52,003 nucleotides of DNA from Vibrio neptunius. Lineage in GTDB: Bacteria > Pseudomonadota > Gammaproteobacteria > Enterobacterales > Vibrionaceae. Below, piece by piece: positions 43,674 to 52,002 of this stretch. The stretch covers positions 1 to 52,003 of the forward strand of contig NZ_JXXU01000042.1 in the NCBI RefSeq assembly GCF_000967495.1, read 5' to 3'. The notes beneath the pieces are model-generated. The model saw only the letters and a list, made by a program, of their open reading frames with translations, made no database searches and had not been told where the DNA came from. The translations under genes and the position numbers were made by a program. Position 1 is the stretch's first letter. Each line of letters begins with the position of its first letter.

Positions 43674-44486
43674 TTACCAACCTTTAACTACGCCACCTTT
43701 AAAGATGTCTGAAGCAGCCGTGTACACTTCCTCCGTTTGGTAAGACTTGATGAAGTTCTGCACGTTTTCAGCTTTGACGTTGTCTTCACGCGCCACAATG
43801 ATGTTTACGTATGGAGATTCTTTGTTTTCAACAAATACGCCATCTTTTTGTGGTGTCAGGTTAATTGAGCTTGCGTAAGTTGTGTTGATGATAGACAGGG
43901 CTACATCGTCAAGAGAGCGTGGAAGCTGAGCGGCATCTAGTTCAACAATAGTGATGTTTTTTGGGTTTTCAGCAATATCACGTACGGTTGCTAGTAGACC
44001 AACACCATCACGTAGTTTAAGCAGTCCTTGTTGTTCAAGAAGCAGTAGAGAACGCCCTAAGTTAGTTGGGTCGTTTGGTACTGCGATACGAGCACCCTCC
44101 TGAATCTCATCGACCGATTTCACTTGTTTAGAGTAACCAGCAATGGGGTAAACAAACGTATTGCCAGCGATTGCTAGTTTGTAACCACGATCATTCACTT
44201 GTTGATCTAGATATGGTTTGTGCTGGAATGCGTTGATGTCGATAGAGCCATCATCCAATGCTGCGTTTGGCGTCACGTAATCTGTAAAAGTAACAAGCTC
44301 CACATCCAAGCCGTATTTTTCTTTTGCAACTTTAGCGGCGACTTCTGCTACCTGAGCTTCAGCGCCCGCCATAACACCGACTTTAATCTTGCTGGTGTCT
44401 GCTGCTTGCTTTTCACCACATCCGGATAGCACAAGTGACGAAGCGACTGCTGCAATGGCGAGTAAACCTTTTAATCCAAATTTCAT
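43674..44486 (-). CDS. metQ: Methionine ABC transporter substrate-binding lipoprotein
   Basis: Captures D/L-methionine in the periplasm for MetNI. 270 residues, NlpA family. Lipobox LVLSGC with Cys23, then the solute-binding domain (KIKVGVMAGAEAQVAEVAAKV, VTFTDYVTPNAALDDGSIDINAFQHKPYLD). It is the last gene of metN-metI-metQ on the minus strand, 32 bases after metI. Confidence 0.95.
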   Translation of the reverse strand: MKFGLKGLLAIAAVASSLVLSGCGEKQAADTSKIKVGVMAGAEAQVAEVAAKVAKEKYGLDVELVTFTDYVTPNAALDDGSIDINAFQHKPYLDQQVNDRGYKLAIAGNTFVYPIAGYSKQVKSVDEIQEGARIAVPNDPTNLGRSLLLLEQQGLLKLRDGVGLLATVRDIAENPKNITIVELDAAQLPRSLDDVALSIINTTYASSINLTPQKDGVFVENKESPYVNIIVAREDNVKAENVQNFIKSYQTEEVYTAASDIFKGGVVKGW

Positions 44487-44518
44487 GACTTTCTCCTTAT
44501 TCTGTATCTGTAAATTTA

Positions 44519-45196
44519 TTATCTGTGATCGACGCGGCGAACAATTGCATCGCCGATAGACTGAATGATTTGCACCAAGACGATGAGCATTACCACGGTT
44601 ACAGCCATGATGACCACATCATAGCGATGGAAGCCGTAGCGAATCGCGACATCACCTAATCCGCCACCCCCAACTGTTCCGGCCATAGCGGAATAGCTCA
44701 CTAGGGTGACCAATGTGATGGTGATTGAGTTCACTATGGTTGGCATTGCCTCAGGAAGCAGTACCTTGTTGATGATTTGTATTGGAGTTGCCCCCATTGA
44801 TTGAGCTGCTTCTACTAAGCCTGTTGGTACTTCAAGTAGTGCCCCTTCAATAAGGCGAGCAACAAATGGGATGGCGCCGATAGTCAGTGGCACGATAGCC
44901 GCCGTGGTGCCGATAAACGTGCCGACGAGAACTTTAGTGACTGGGATGATGGCTACCATTAAAACTAGAAACGGCACCGAGCGACCGACGTTGACGATAG
45001 CACCGAGAATGCTATTGAGCTTGGTGTTCTCAAGTAGGCCGCCTTTTTTGGTGGTATGAAGGATAACACCTAATGGAATACCAACGGCAAAGCCAACGAT
45101 ACCTGCGACTGAGACCATGTAGAGGGTTTCCCAAGTCGCACCAATTAAAAGGCTACTGTTAAGGCTTAGCCACTCTGAAATTGTGTTAAAGGACAT
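44519..45196 (-). CDS. metI: Methionine ABC transporter permease
   Basis: Inner-membrane half-channel of the MetNI transporter. 225 residues with five hydrophobic helices and the EAA loop (VEAAQSMGATPIQIINKVLLPEAMPTI) that docks on MetN. Its start overlaps the metN stop by 11 bases, so translation is coupled. Confidence 0.96.
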   Translation of the reverse strand: MSFNTISEWLSLNSSLLIGATWETLYMVSVAGIVGFAVGIPLGVILHTTKKGGLLENTKLNSILGAIVNVGRSVPFLVLMVAIIPVTKVLVGTFIGTTAAIVPLTIGAIPFVARLIEGALLEVPTGLVEAAQSMGATPIQIINKVLLPEAMPTIVNSITITLVTLVSYSAMAGTVGGGGLGDVAIRYGFHRYDVVIMAVTVVMLIVLVQIIQSIGDAIVRRVDHR

Positions 45197-46220
45197 AACC
45201 CAGTACCTCTACTTTTACATTGTGTTCACGGAGGAATTCAATCGCCGCATTGTCATCTTGCTCGTTACCAAACAGCTCTGCGACCATCATGCCGAATTTG
45301 ACGCCACCAGCGTAATCAAGATCAGAACTCAGAATGCTGACATCGATATTGAATTGACGAGCAATCTGACTGACGAGCGGTGCATCTACAGTAGCTCCGG
45401 TAAATTCGAGTCTCACCAATGGATAACTGCCTTCAACGCGGGTCGTTTGCAGGCGTGTCTGATAATCATCCGGAATAGACAGATCAAGCGTAGAACGGAT
45501 AAATTCATGCGCCAGTTCAGTTTTAGGATGGGCGAAAATTTCACCAACAGTACCTTTCTCAACCAATTCCCCGCCACCAATGATTGCCACTTCATGACAG
45601 ATACTTTTCACCACGTCCATTTCGTGGGTGATGAGCAACATAGTGATATTCAGTTTACGGTTGATCTCTTTGAGCAACTCAAGTATCGATTGTGTTGTTG
45701 CAGGATCCAATGCACTCGTTGCTTCGTCACACAGCAACACTTTTGGATCGGAAGCTAGGGCACGTGCAATAGCGACGCGCTGCTTTTGACCACCGCTCAA
45801 GTTCGATGGGTAGCTTTCATGTTTATCAGAGAGGCCTACCAGTTTGAGCAGCTCAGTCACTTTAGCGCTAATGTGCGCCTTATCTTTGCCCGCTAACTCA
45901 AGTGGCAGGGCAACGTTGTCAAATACGGTACGAGATGACAGTAGGTTAAAATGTTGGAAGATCATACCGATGTTACGGCGTGTTTCGCTCAGTTCTGATT
46001 TTGACAGCTTGGTAAGATCAATACCGTCGACAATGATGGAGCCTGACGTTGGCGCTTCCAGCATATTGACACATCGAATAAGCGTACTTTTCCCTGCTCC
46101 TGATGAGCCAATTACACCGAAGATTGTTCCCTGTGAGATATGAAGGTTGATGTCCTTCAAGGCATGTATTTCTTTATTTCCTTGAAGAAATACTTTGTTT
46201 ACTTGATTAATTTCTATCAT
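45186..46220 (-). CDS. metN: Methionine ABC transporter ATP-binding protein
   Basis: ATPase of the methionine importer. 344 residues from the ATG at 46220 (MIEINQVNKVF). Walker A GSSGAGKST, signature LSGGQKQRV, Walker B VLLCDEATSALD, switch His in LLITHEMD, and a C-terminal NIL domain (about 265-344) that binds methionine and gives trans-inhibition. A GTG at 46232 would add four residues; ATG gives the E. coli-like start. It is regulated by met boxes and divergent from gmhB, as in E. coli. Confidence 0.96.
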   Translation of the reverse strand: MIEINQVNKVFLQGNKEIHALKDINLHISQGTIFGVIGSSGAGKSTLIRCVNMLEAPTSGSIIVDGIDLTKLSKSELSETRRNIGMIFQHFNLLSSRTVFDNVALPLELAGKDKAHISAKVTELLKLVGLSDKHESYPSNLSGGQKQRVAIARALASDPKVLLCDEATSALDPATTQSILELLKEINRKLNITMLLITHEMDVVKSICHEVAIIGGGELVEKGTVGEIFAHPKTELAHEFIRSTLDLSIPDDYQTRLQTTRVEGSYPLVRLEFTGATVDAPLVSQIARQFNIDVSILSSDLDYAGGVKFGMMVAELFGNEQDDNAAIEFLREHNVKVEVLGYVL

Positions 46221-46291
46221 TGAGAAATCCACTATCAGACTGCTTTTGGGAAAAAGTAGATAATTTTGAACTACCTCTCATTTAGTAGAGG

Positions 46292-46320
46292 ATGCTATGG
46301 TTTTGCACTAATTGTGTCAA
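46292..46320 (-). promoter_or_regulatory. metN promoter
   Basis: Minus strand: perfect -35 TTGACA (46315-46320), 17-base spacer, -10 TAGCAT (46292-46297, four of six). The leader to metN is about 65 bases. Confidence 0.65.
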
Positions 46321-46321
46321 T

Positions 46322-46353
46322 AGATATTTTTACGGCTAGACGTCTAAACGTTC
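46322..46353 (-). promoter_or_regulatory. Tandem met boxes (MetJ operator)
   Basis: Perfect met box AGACGTCT at 46338-46345. Neighbouring 8-base units on both sides (AGATATTT, TTACGGCT, AAACGTTC) each match five of eight, in register. The array abuts the metN -35, as expected for repression by MetJ with S-adenosylmethionine. Confidence 0.8.
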
Positions 46354-46445
46354 ATTGCAACCAAACAGATTAGTAATTAGATAGTGATGAAAGAAATAAA
46401 GCGTGTAATAATTCTGGAAATAAATAGTAGATAGAGAAGCAAATT

Positions 46446-46997
46446 TTGGCGAAACCAGCAGTCTTTTTGGATCGTGATGGTGTAATTAACGTTGACCACG
46501 GATATGTTCATGACGAGCACGACTTTGAATTTATTGATGGCGTATTTGAAGCGACTAAAAAGCTCCAAGAGATGGGCTACATGCTTGTATTGGTGACTAA
46601 CCAGTCGGGTATTGCTCGTGGTAAATTCAGTGAAGACCGTTTCCTATCACTCACGCAGTGGATGGATTGGAATTTTGTTGATCATGATGTTGAGTTTGAT
46701 GGCTTCTACTATTGCCCACATCATGCCGAACATGGTCAGGGTAAGTACAAAGAAGATTGTAATTGCCGCAAACCTAAGCCTGGCATGTTCATTTCTGCGC
46801 GTGATTTCCTCAAAATCGATATGGCGAATTCTGTTATGGTCGGTGATAAAGCTGAAGATATGATGGCAGCAGAAGCCGCTGAAGTAGGTACGCGTATTTT
46901 AGTACGTACTGGTAAGCCTGTTACGGAAAAAGGTGAGGCGATTGCCTCTGTTGTACTGGACAGTATCAAAGAAGTCCCTGCCTATTTAGCTAAGTAA
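46446..46997 (+). CDS. gmhB: D-glycero-beta-D-manno-heptose-1,7-bisphosphate 7-phosphatase
   Basis: HAD-family phosphatase of the ADP-heptose pathway (LPS inner core). 183 residues. Catalytic Asp9 and Asp11 in FLDRDGVIN, VTNQSGIARG, and a structural zinc site formed by Cys90, His92, Cys105 and Cys107 (YYCPHH...CNC). The start is TTG at 46446 (MAKPAVFLDRDG), which aligns with the E. coli start; no ATG is available in a sensible position. It works two steps after GmhA (36.3 kb). Confidence 0.95.
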   Translation: MAKPAVFLDRDGVINVDHGYVHDEHDFEFIDGVFEATKKLQEMGYMLVLVTNQSGIARGKFSEDRFLSLTQWMDWNFVDHDVEFDGFYYCPHHAEHGQGKYKEDCNCRKPKPGMFISARDFLKIDMANSVMVGDKAEDMMAAEAAEVGTRILVRTGKPVTEKGEAIASVVLDSIKEVPAYLAK

Positions 46998-47011
46998 AAT
47001 ACCGAGAAAAG

Positions 47012-47035
47012 AGGTCGCTTGAGGCGGCCTTTTTC
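47012..47035 (+). terminator. Intrinsic terminator after gmhB
   Basis: AGGTCGC (47012-47018) / GCGGCCT (47024-47030), one G-U pair, T-run. Confidence 0.75.
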
Positions 47036-47050
47036 TATTGGAGAGTGTGG

Positions 47051-47395
47051 ATGAAAATGAAAGCGTTGTTAGGGTTGCTGGCAGGAGTGACATTATTTGG
47101 GTGCAGCTACTCGGCGATTGAACGCAAAGCCGATGAAAAGCAACCATTCGTGACCTACCAGTGTGCATCGAACAAACAGTTTGAGGTCGCTTACCTAATT
47201 AAAGAACAAGCGGCGATTTTGCGTTTACCTAAACACGACTACCGCCTCGCTCAGGTCCCATCTGGTTCTGGTGCAAAATATATCCTAGATAATGGAACAA
47301 AACCGATTCTCAATCCAGTGACGCTACACACCAAAGGTGATGATGCCCGATTAGAATTGGGCAGAGTCGTTTACAAAAACTGTAAAACACAATAG
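47051..47395 (+). CDS. MliC-like lipoprotein (C-type lysozyme inhibitor family)
   Basis: 114 residues from the ATG at 47051, behind GGAGAG. Lipobox VTLFGC with Cys18, then a small beta-barrel domain starting VTYQCASNKQFEVAYL, with SGSGAKYILDNG in the middle and a paired Cys near the end (YKNCK). This is the MliC/COG3895 pattern, periplasmic inhibitors of host c-type lysozymes, in which the Ser and Lys-type residues around SGAKY contact the lysozyme active site. Function is inferred from the fold pattern. It sits alone between gmhB and treR; no operon partner. Confidence 0.72.
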   Translation: MKMKALLGLLAGVTLFGCSYSAIERKADEKQPFVTYQCASNKQFEVAYLIKEQAAILRLPKHDYRLAQVPSGSGAKYILDNGTKPILNPVTLHTKGDDARLELGRVVYKNCKTQ

Positions 47396-47447
47396 CGTTA
47401 GTCTTCTGGTACAACCTGCTTTGTCTTTTGAGCGAACTCACTGCATT

Positions 47448-48395
47448 ATGAATAAAAAACTGACCATTCTTGATATTGCTAAACTTTCTGGCGTTGGTAA
47501 ATCTACGGTTTCCCGTGTATTGACTAATGATCCTAAAGTCAAACCCGAGACTCGCGCCAAGGTTGAGCGTGTGATTGAAGAGTCTGGCTACGTTCCGTCT
47601 AAGTCGGCGCAAGCGATGCGCGGAGGCAGTCAGAAAGTTGTTGGGGTCATCATCTCGCGTCTTGATTCGCCTTCGGAAAACAAAGCTGTTAGCAGTATGC
47701 TGCAAGTTCTTTACGGTAACGGCTATGACGCGGTGATCATGGAAAGTCAGTTTGACCGCAAGATGACCAATGAACACCTCGACGTTTTGCGCAGGCGCAA
47801 TGTTGATGGCGTGATTGTGTTTGGCTTTAGTGATTTTGACATCGAGCGTCTTTCTAGCTGGCAGCATCGTTCGCTGGTGATTGCCATGGATACTGATGAA
47901 ACGTCATCGATCAACTACGATAATACAGGTGTTATTCGTTATGCGCTGGAACACCTTCAGCGCCAATCGGTGAGCGAGATTGCTTTTATTGGTGTTGATC
48001 CTTCAGACCGAACTACTGGGAAGATTCGTCTCAATGCTTACTTAGATTGGTGTTCAGAGCATCGATTGTCCCCCAACTATCAAACAGGCCATTTGCATCA
48101 CGAAAGCGCTTATCGTTTGGTGGATAAAGTGTTGACTCAAACCACACAGGCGATTGTATGCGCCAGTGATACTTTGGCATTGGGTGTGATTAAACGTCTT
48201 CAAGAATTGGATAGGGAAGATGTGATGGTCACAGGTGTTGGTGGCAATGAACTGTTGTCTTTTCTATTTCCGAGAGTATTCAGTATCGACCCGGGTTATG
48301 CTCAGGCTGGAGAAAGGGCGGCCAAGCTTCTGATTTCTCAGCTCAATGGAGAATCTGAACTCGTACACCTCACTCAGGAACCAATTTTGAGTTAA
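47448..48395 (+). CDS. treR: Trehalose operon repressor TreR (LacI family)
   Basis: 315 residues from the ATG at 47448 (MNKKLTILDIAKLSGVGKSTVSRVL), the same length as E. coli TreR. LacI-type helix-turn-helix at about 6-25 and hinge to about 60, then a periplasmic-binding-protein-like sensor domain that should bind trehalose 6-phosphate. Two operator-like palindromes stand between it and treB. A longer in-frame start nine residues upstream lacks support. Neighbouring treB and treC confirm the identity. Confidence 0.94.
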   Translation: MNKKLTILDIAKLSGVGKSTVSRVLTNDPKVKPETRAKVERVIEESGYVPSKSAQAMRGGSQKVVGVIISRLDSPSENKAVSSMLQVLYGNGYDAVIMESQFDRKMTNEHLDVLRRRNVDGVIVFGFSDFDIERLSSWQHRSLVIAMDTDETSSINYDNTGVIRYALEHLQRQSVSEIAFIGVDPSDRTTGKIRLNAYLDWCSEHRLSPNYQTGHLHHESAYRLVDKVLTQTTQAIVCASDTLALGVIKRLQELDREDVMVTGVGGNELLSFLFPRVFSIDPGYAQAGERAAKLLISQLNGESELVHLTQEPILS

Positions 48396-48427
48396 CCCTC
48401 TCTTTTCTCTATGGTTTAAAATTATAC

Positions 48428-48443
48428 TGTGATCTCATTCAAT
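48428..48443 (+). promoter_or_regulatory. CRP-like half-conserved site before treB
   Basis: TGTGATCTCATTCAAT: perfect left half TGTGA, six bases, right half TCAAT (consensus TCACA). It is centred about 63 bases before a start predicted from the TATAAT at 48487, close to class I CRP spacing. Only one half is strong. Confidence 0.4.
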
Positions 48444-48444
48444 T

Positions 48445-48462
48445 AATGGGATTGTTCCCATT
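48445..48462 (+). promoter_or_regulatory. TreR operator 1
   Basis: AATGGGA (48445-48451) / TCCCATT (48456-48462) with a TTGT centre. The GGGA-N-TCCC core resembles the E. coli TreR site GGGAACGTTCCC but with a wider centre. Confidence 0.65.
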
Positions 48463-48479
48463 TATCTATTTCGATAGAT

Positions 48480-48492
48480 TTGACAATATAAT
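48480..48492 (+). promoter_or_regulatory. treB promoter elements
   Basis: A perfect TATAAT at 48487-48492 and a perfect TTGACA at 48480-48485 are both present but cannot be the -10 and -35 of the same promoter (one base apart). The TATAAT lies between the two operators and is the better candidate; its -35 is poor, which suits an activator-dependent promoter. Confidence 0.45.
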
Positions 48493-48501
48493 AAATACAA
48501 A

Positions 48502-48515
48502 TGGGAATGTTCCCA
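48502..48515 (+). promoter_or_regulatory. TreR operator 2
   Basis: Perfect palindrome TGGGAA-TG-TTCCCA, one base in the centre different from the E. coli TreR site GGGAACGTTCCC. Its centre is 55 bases from operator 1, about five helical turns, so repressor dimers would face the same side. Confidence 0.8.
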
Positions 48516-48589
48516 AATAAATTATAACTAACCTTTTTGATCAGAGACTTCTGATCTGAACGAGAAACCAATTTAGGGTGGACAAGGAT

Positions 48590-50014
48590 ATGAGTAAGAT
48601 TGCGAAACAAGAAGTTGAGCGTCTGATAGAACTGGTTGGCGGTCGCGAAAACATCGCCAGTGTCAGCCACTGTCTGACGCGCCTCCGCTTCGTGTTAAAT
48701 GACACAAGTAAAGCCGACACAGATGCACTGGAAGCACTGTCGCTGGTGAAGGGCTGTTTCACTAATGCGGGTCAATTTCAAGTTGTTGTCGGTACTGAAG
48801 TTGATGAAGTGTACAAGGTCCTTATTGAACTGTCGGGTAAGTCTGAAGCATCGAAAGATGAATCCAAACAGGCTGCACGTCAGAACATGAACATTTTGGA
48901 ACGTGGCATCTCTCATCTTGCTGAGATCTTTGTACCACTGTTACCTGCAATTATTACCGGTGGTCTGATCTTGGGCTTCCGTAATGTGATTGGCGACATC
49001 AAGATGTTTGATGGTCAATCATTGACAGAAATTAGCCAATTCTGGGCGACTGTCCATAGCTTTCTATGGCTAATTGGTGAAGCCATTTTCTTCTTCTTGC
49101 CTGTTGGCGTGTGTTGGTCAACAGTGAAAAAACTCGGTGGTACACCGATCCTCGGCATTACGCTTGGTGTCACTTTGGTTTCTCCTCAACTGATGAATGC
49201 GTATCTGATAGGTAAGCAAGTGCCAGAAGTATGGGATTTTGGCTTATTTGCTATCGAGAAGGTGGGTTATCAGGCTCAGGTTATTCCAGCCATGTTAGCA
49301 GGTATCGCGTTGGCGTTTATCGAAACGAACCTTAAGCGTATTGTTCCTTCTTACCTATATCTGGTTGTCGTTCCTTTCGTTTCTATCATCGTCTCTGTGG
49401 TATTAGCGCATTCTCTGATTGGCCCGTTCGGTCGCGTACTGGGTGACGGCGTGGCATTCGCCGCAAAAGCAGCAATGACGGGTGATTTCGCAGTGATTGG
49501 CTCAATGGTGTTTGGCTTCCTATATGCACCTTTGGTGATTACCGGTATTCATCATACAACCAACGCTGTCGATCTGCAGTTGATGCAAGACCTAGGTGGT
49601 ACTCCAATCTGGCCTTTGATTGCACTGTCTAACATTGCTCAGGCATCAGCGGTTGTCGGTATTATCATCATCAGTAAGAAACACGGTGAACGCGATATCT
49701 CAGTACCTGCGGCGATTTCTGCTTATCTAGGTGTCACCGAGCCAGCGATGTACGGTATTAACTTGAAGTACAAGTTCCCAATGCTAAGCGCAATGGTTGG
49801 TAGTGCAATTGCAGCGGCGATCTGTGGTAGTGCGGGTGTTATGGCGAACGGTATTGGTGTGGGTGGTCTACCAGGTATCTTATCTATCCAACCACAATTC
49901 TGGGGCATCTACGCGATTGCAATGCTGGTGGCGATTGCACTACCGGCAGTATTGACCCTGTTCTTCTACAAGCGTGCACAAATGAAAGGTGAGCTAGAGC
50001 CTGCAAGCGCTTAA
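48590..50014 (+). CDS. treB: PTS trehalose-specific EIIBC component
   Basis: Imports trehalose with phosphorylation to trehalose 6-phosphate. 474 residues from the ATG at 48590 (MSKIAKQEVERLIELVGG), preceded by AGGGTGG at good spacing; a GTG at 48578 is less likely. EIIB domain (about 1-85) with the phospho-Cys28 in SVSHCLTRLRF, then a membrane EIIC domain with about 10 helices (GGTPILGI, GFLYAPLVITGIHHTTNAVD). There is no EIIA domain; the glucose-type EIIA (Crr) would serve. First gene of treBC. Confidence 0.96.
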   Translation: MSKIAKQEVERLIELVGGRENIASVSHCLTRLRFVLNDTSKADTDALEALSLVKGCFTNAGQFQVVVGTEVDEVYKVLIELSGKSEASKDESKQAARQNMNILERGISHLAEIFVPLLPAIITGGLILGFRNVIGDIKMFDGQSLTEISQFWATVHSFLWLIGEAIFFFLPVGVCWSTVKKLGGTPILGITLGVTLVSPQLMNAYLIGKQVPEVWDFGLFAIEKVGYQAQVIPAMLAGIALAFIETNLKRIVPSYLYLVVVPFVSIIVSVVLAHSLIGPFGRVLGDGVAFAAKAAMTGDFAVIGSMVFGFLYAPLVITGIHHTTNAVDLQLMQDLGGTPIWPLIALSNIAQASAVVGIIIISKKHGERDISVPAAISAYLGVTEPAMYGINLKYKFPMLSAMVGSAIAAAICGSAGVMANGIGVGGLPGILSIQPQFWGIYAIAMLVAIALPAVLTLFFYKRAQMKGELEPASA

Positions 50015-50028
50015 GTGCAAACAAAAAA

Positions 50029-50054
50029 GAGCGATCGCATTCCCGCGATCGCTC
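50029..50054 (+). other. Strong hairpin between treB and treC
   Basis: Perfect 10-bp stem GAGCGATCGC (50029-50038) / GCGATCGCTC (50045-50054), 6-base loop. Three T-tracts follow but start eight bases downstream, so it is not a standard terminator. It more likely protects treB mRNA or reduces treC expression. Confidence 0.65.
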
Positions 50055-50099
50055 CTGCTATTTTTTCGATTTTTTATTTTTTGGTAAGTGAGTTTAGCA

Positions 50100-51782
50100 A
50101 TGACAACAATCACAAATGATGCGAACTGGTGGAAAACGGCTTCGATATATCAGATTTACCCGAAGAGCTTCTGTGATAGCGGCAGTAAGGGAACAGGGGA
50201 TATCAAGGGCATCATTTCTAAGCTCGATTACTTAAAATTGCTCGGTATTGATGCTATTTGGCTGACGCCAGTCTATCAGTCTCCGATGATTGATAATGGT
50301 TATGACATCTCAGACTACTACTCTATTAACCCTCAGTTTGGCAGCATGGAAGACTTTCAATGTTTGCTTAGTGAAGCGCACCAGCGTGGTATTCGCATCA
50401 TTATGGATATTGTGGTTAACCATACCTCCACTGAACACGTTTGGTTCCAATCTGCGCTGGGGGATAAGAGCAGCCCATACCGAGATTACTATATTTGGAA
50501 AGATCCGGTTGAAGGTGACGTTCCAAACAACTGGCAGTCCAAGTTTGGCGGAAGTGCTTGGGAAATGGATGAGCAAACGGGCCAGTATTTTCTGCACCTC
50601 TTTGCCAAAGAGCAAGCGGATCTTAATTGGGAGAACCCGACAGTTCGAGAGGAAGTGAAAAAGGTCATCAGCTTCTGGGCTGAGAAAGGAGTGGATGGCT
50701 TCCGTCTTGATGTGATTAACCTAATTTCTAAGCAGCAAGATTTCCCGAATGATGATATTGGTGACGGTCGCCGCTTTTACACAGATGGCCCTCGTGTACA
50801 TGAATACTTAAAGGAAATCAGCGAAGCTGTGTTCCAAAAATATGGCAGCGTTACGGTGGGTGAAATGTCGTCTACCACATTGGAGCATTGCCAACAGTAC
50901 TCCTCTCTGGATAACAAAGAACTGTCGATGGTGTTTAACTTCCACCATCTAAAAGTGGATTACCCAAATGGCGAAAAGTGGACCAAAGCGCCTTTTGACT
51001 TTTCACAACTAAAGCAGATTTTCAACCATTGGCAAACAGGATTGAACGGCAAAGGTTGGGGAGCACTGTTCTGGTGTAATCATGATCAGCCACGTATTGT
51101 TAGCCGCTTAGGCGATGACCAAAACTATCGAGTGGAGTCGGCCAAAATGTTGGGAGCCTCTGTCCATATGATGCAAGGTACACCATACATTTATCAAGGA
51201 GAAGAGATTGGGATGACCAACCCCGGCTATACCTCGATAGAGCAATATCGCGATGTGGAAAGTACCAATATGTATGACATCATGGTCAACCAGCAAGGTG
51301 TCAGCAACGAAGAAATGATCGATATCCTGGCTCAGAAATCCCGCGATAACTCACGTACGCCAATGCAATGGAATGACGAGCAGTATGCTGGCTTCTCTCA
51401 GGTTCAACCTTGGTTGGCGGTGGCAGAAAATTATCCTCAAGTGAACGCAGCTAAAGCCGTTGATGACAGTAACTCGGTTTTTTACTTCTACCAGAAGTTG
51501 ATTCAATTGCGCAAAGAGATTGAAGTGATTACCACTGGGAGCTACACCGATCTTTACCCAGAACATAAGGCGATATTCGGTTATCAACGTAAATCAGAAA
51601 ATCAGACCCTAATTTGTTTGAATAACTATTACGCAGACGAAACAGAGTGCGTCTTACCTGAAGAGTTTGATTGCGATAAAGCACAATACGTTTTATGTAA
51701 CTATGAGCTTTCTGGTGAGAAGGTATCTCAGCATCAAGTACTTCGCTCTTATGAAACACGTATTATTCTTTTAAACAACTAA
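50100..51782 (+). CDS. treC: Alpha,alpha-phosphotrehalase (trehalose-6-phosphate hydrolase)
   Basis: Cytosolic GH13 enzyme splitting trehalose 6-phosphate into glucose and glucose 6-phosphate. 560 residues from the ATG at 50100; a GTG at 50088 would add four. (beta/alpha)8 barrel landmarks are seen: DIVVNHTS, the nucleophile Asp in GVDGFRLDVIN, the general acid Glu in TVGEMSS and the third Asp in WCNHDQPR; a C-terminal beta domain follows. It completes the uptake-hydrolysis pathway with treB and ends in a terminator. Confidence 0.95.
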   Translation: MTTITNDANWWKTASIYQIYPKSFCDSGSKGTGDIKGIISKLDYLKLLGIDAIWLTPVYQSPMIDNGYDISDYYSINPQFGSMEDFQCLLSEAHQRGIRIIMDIVVNHTSTEHVWFQSALGDKSSPYRDYYIWKDPVEGDVPNNWQSKFGGSAWEMDEQTGQYFLHLFAKEQADLNWENPTVREEVKKVISFWAEKGVDGFRLDVINLISKQQDFPNDDIGDGRRFYTDGPRVHEYLKEISEAVFQKYGSVTVGEMSSTTLEHCQQYSSLDNKELSMVFNFHHLKVDYPNGEKWTKAPFDFSQLKQIFNHWQTGLNGKGWGALFWCNHDQPRIVSRLGDDQNYRVESAKMLGASVHMMQGTPYIYQGEEIGMTNPGYTSIEQYRDVESTNMYDIMVNQQGVSNEEMIDILAQKSRDNSRTPMQWNDEQYAGFSQVQPWLAVAENYPQVNAAKAVDDSNSVFYFYQKLIQLRKEIEVITTGSYTDLYPEHKAIFGYQRKSENQTLICLNNYYADETECVLPEEFDCDKAQYVLCNYELSGEKVSQHQVLRSYETRIILLNN

Positions 51783-51806
51783 CTTCCCCCTTTGATGTTA
51801 GTTATC

Positions 51807-51833
51807 GCCTCGGCTATTGGTCGGGGCTTTTTT
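51807..51833 (+). terminator. Intrinsic terminator after treC
   Basis: GCCTCGGC (51807-51814) / GTCGGGGC (51820-51827), two wobble pairs, then six T. Confidence 0.8.
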
Positions 51834-51882
51834 GTACTTGCGAGAAGAGAGATAGAGGTGTGATTAGATTTTCAATAAGTAC

Positions 51883-51906
51883 AAAAAAACCAGCTCATTG
51901 AGCTGG
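51883..51906 (-). terminator. Intrinsic terminator after tRNA-Tyr
   Basis: CCAGCTCA (51890-51897) / TGAGCTGG (51899-51906), flanked on the minus strand by a seven-T tail. It stands 11 bases past the tRNA 3' end. Confidence 0.88.
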
Positions 51907-51917
51907 TTTTCTGTAAA

Positions 51918-52002
51918 TGGTGGAGGGGGACGGATTCGAACCATCGAAGGCAGTGCCAGCAGATTTACAGTCTGATCCCTTTGGCCACTCGGGAACCCCT
52001 CC
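51918..52002 (-). tRNA. tRNA-Tyr (anticodon GUA)
   Basis: 85 bases on the minus strand, beginning GGAGGGGTTCCCGAGTGG and ending in encoded CCA. The anticodon GTA lies at 51966-51968 in the CTGTAAATC loop, a long variable arm of the class II type follows, and GGTTCGAATCC forms the T arm. The length and shape match E. coli tRNA-Tyr. The CCA is genomically encoded. Its promoter, and possibly further tRNA genes, lie beyond the window edge. Confidence 0.97.

Noticed and set aside
45183..45758. 191-codon frame antisense to metN
   Set aside because: metN is complete and in perfect family register on the other strand; the antisense product has no recognisable domain.
48480..48485. TTGACA as -35 of treB
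   Set aside because: At 16-18 bases downstream there is only operator sequence (GGGAAT-like), not a usable -10.
51918..52002. tRNA-Tyr as a possible integration site of a mobile element
   Set aside because: No integrase, direct repeat of the tRNA 3' end or foreign gene is visible inside the window; the outer side cannot be seen.
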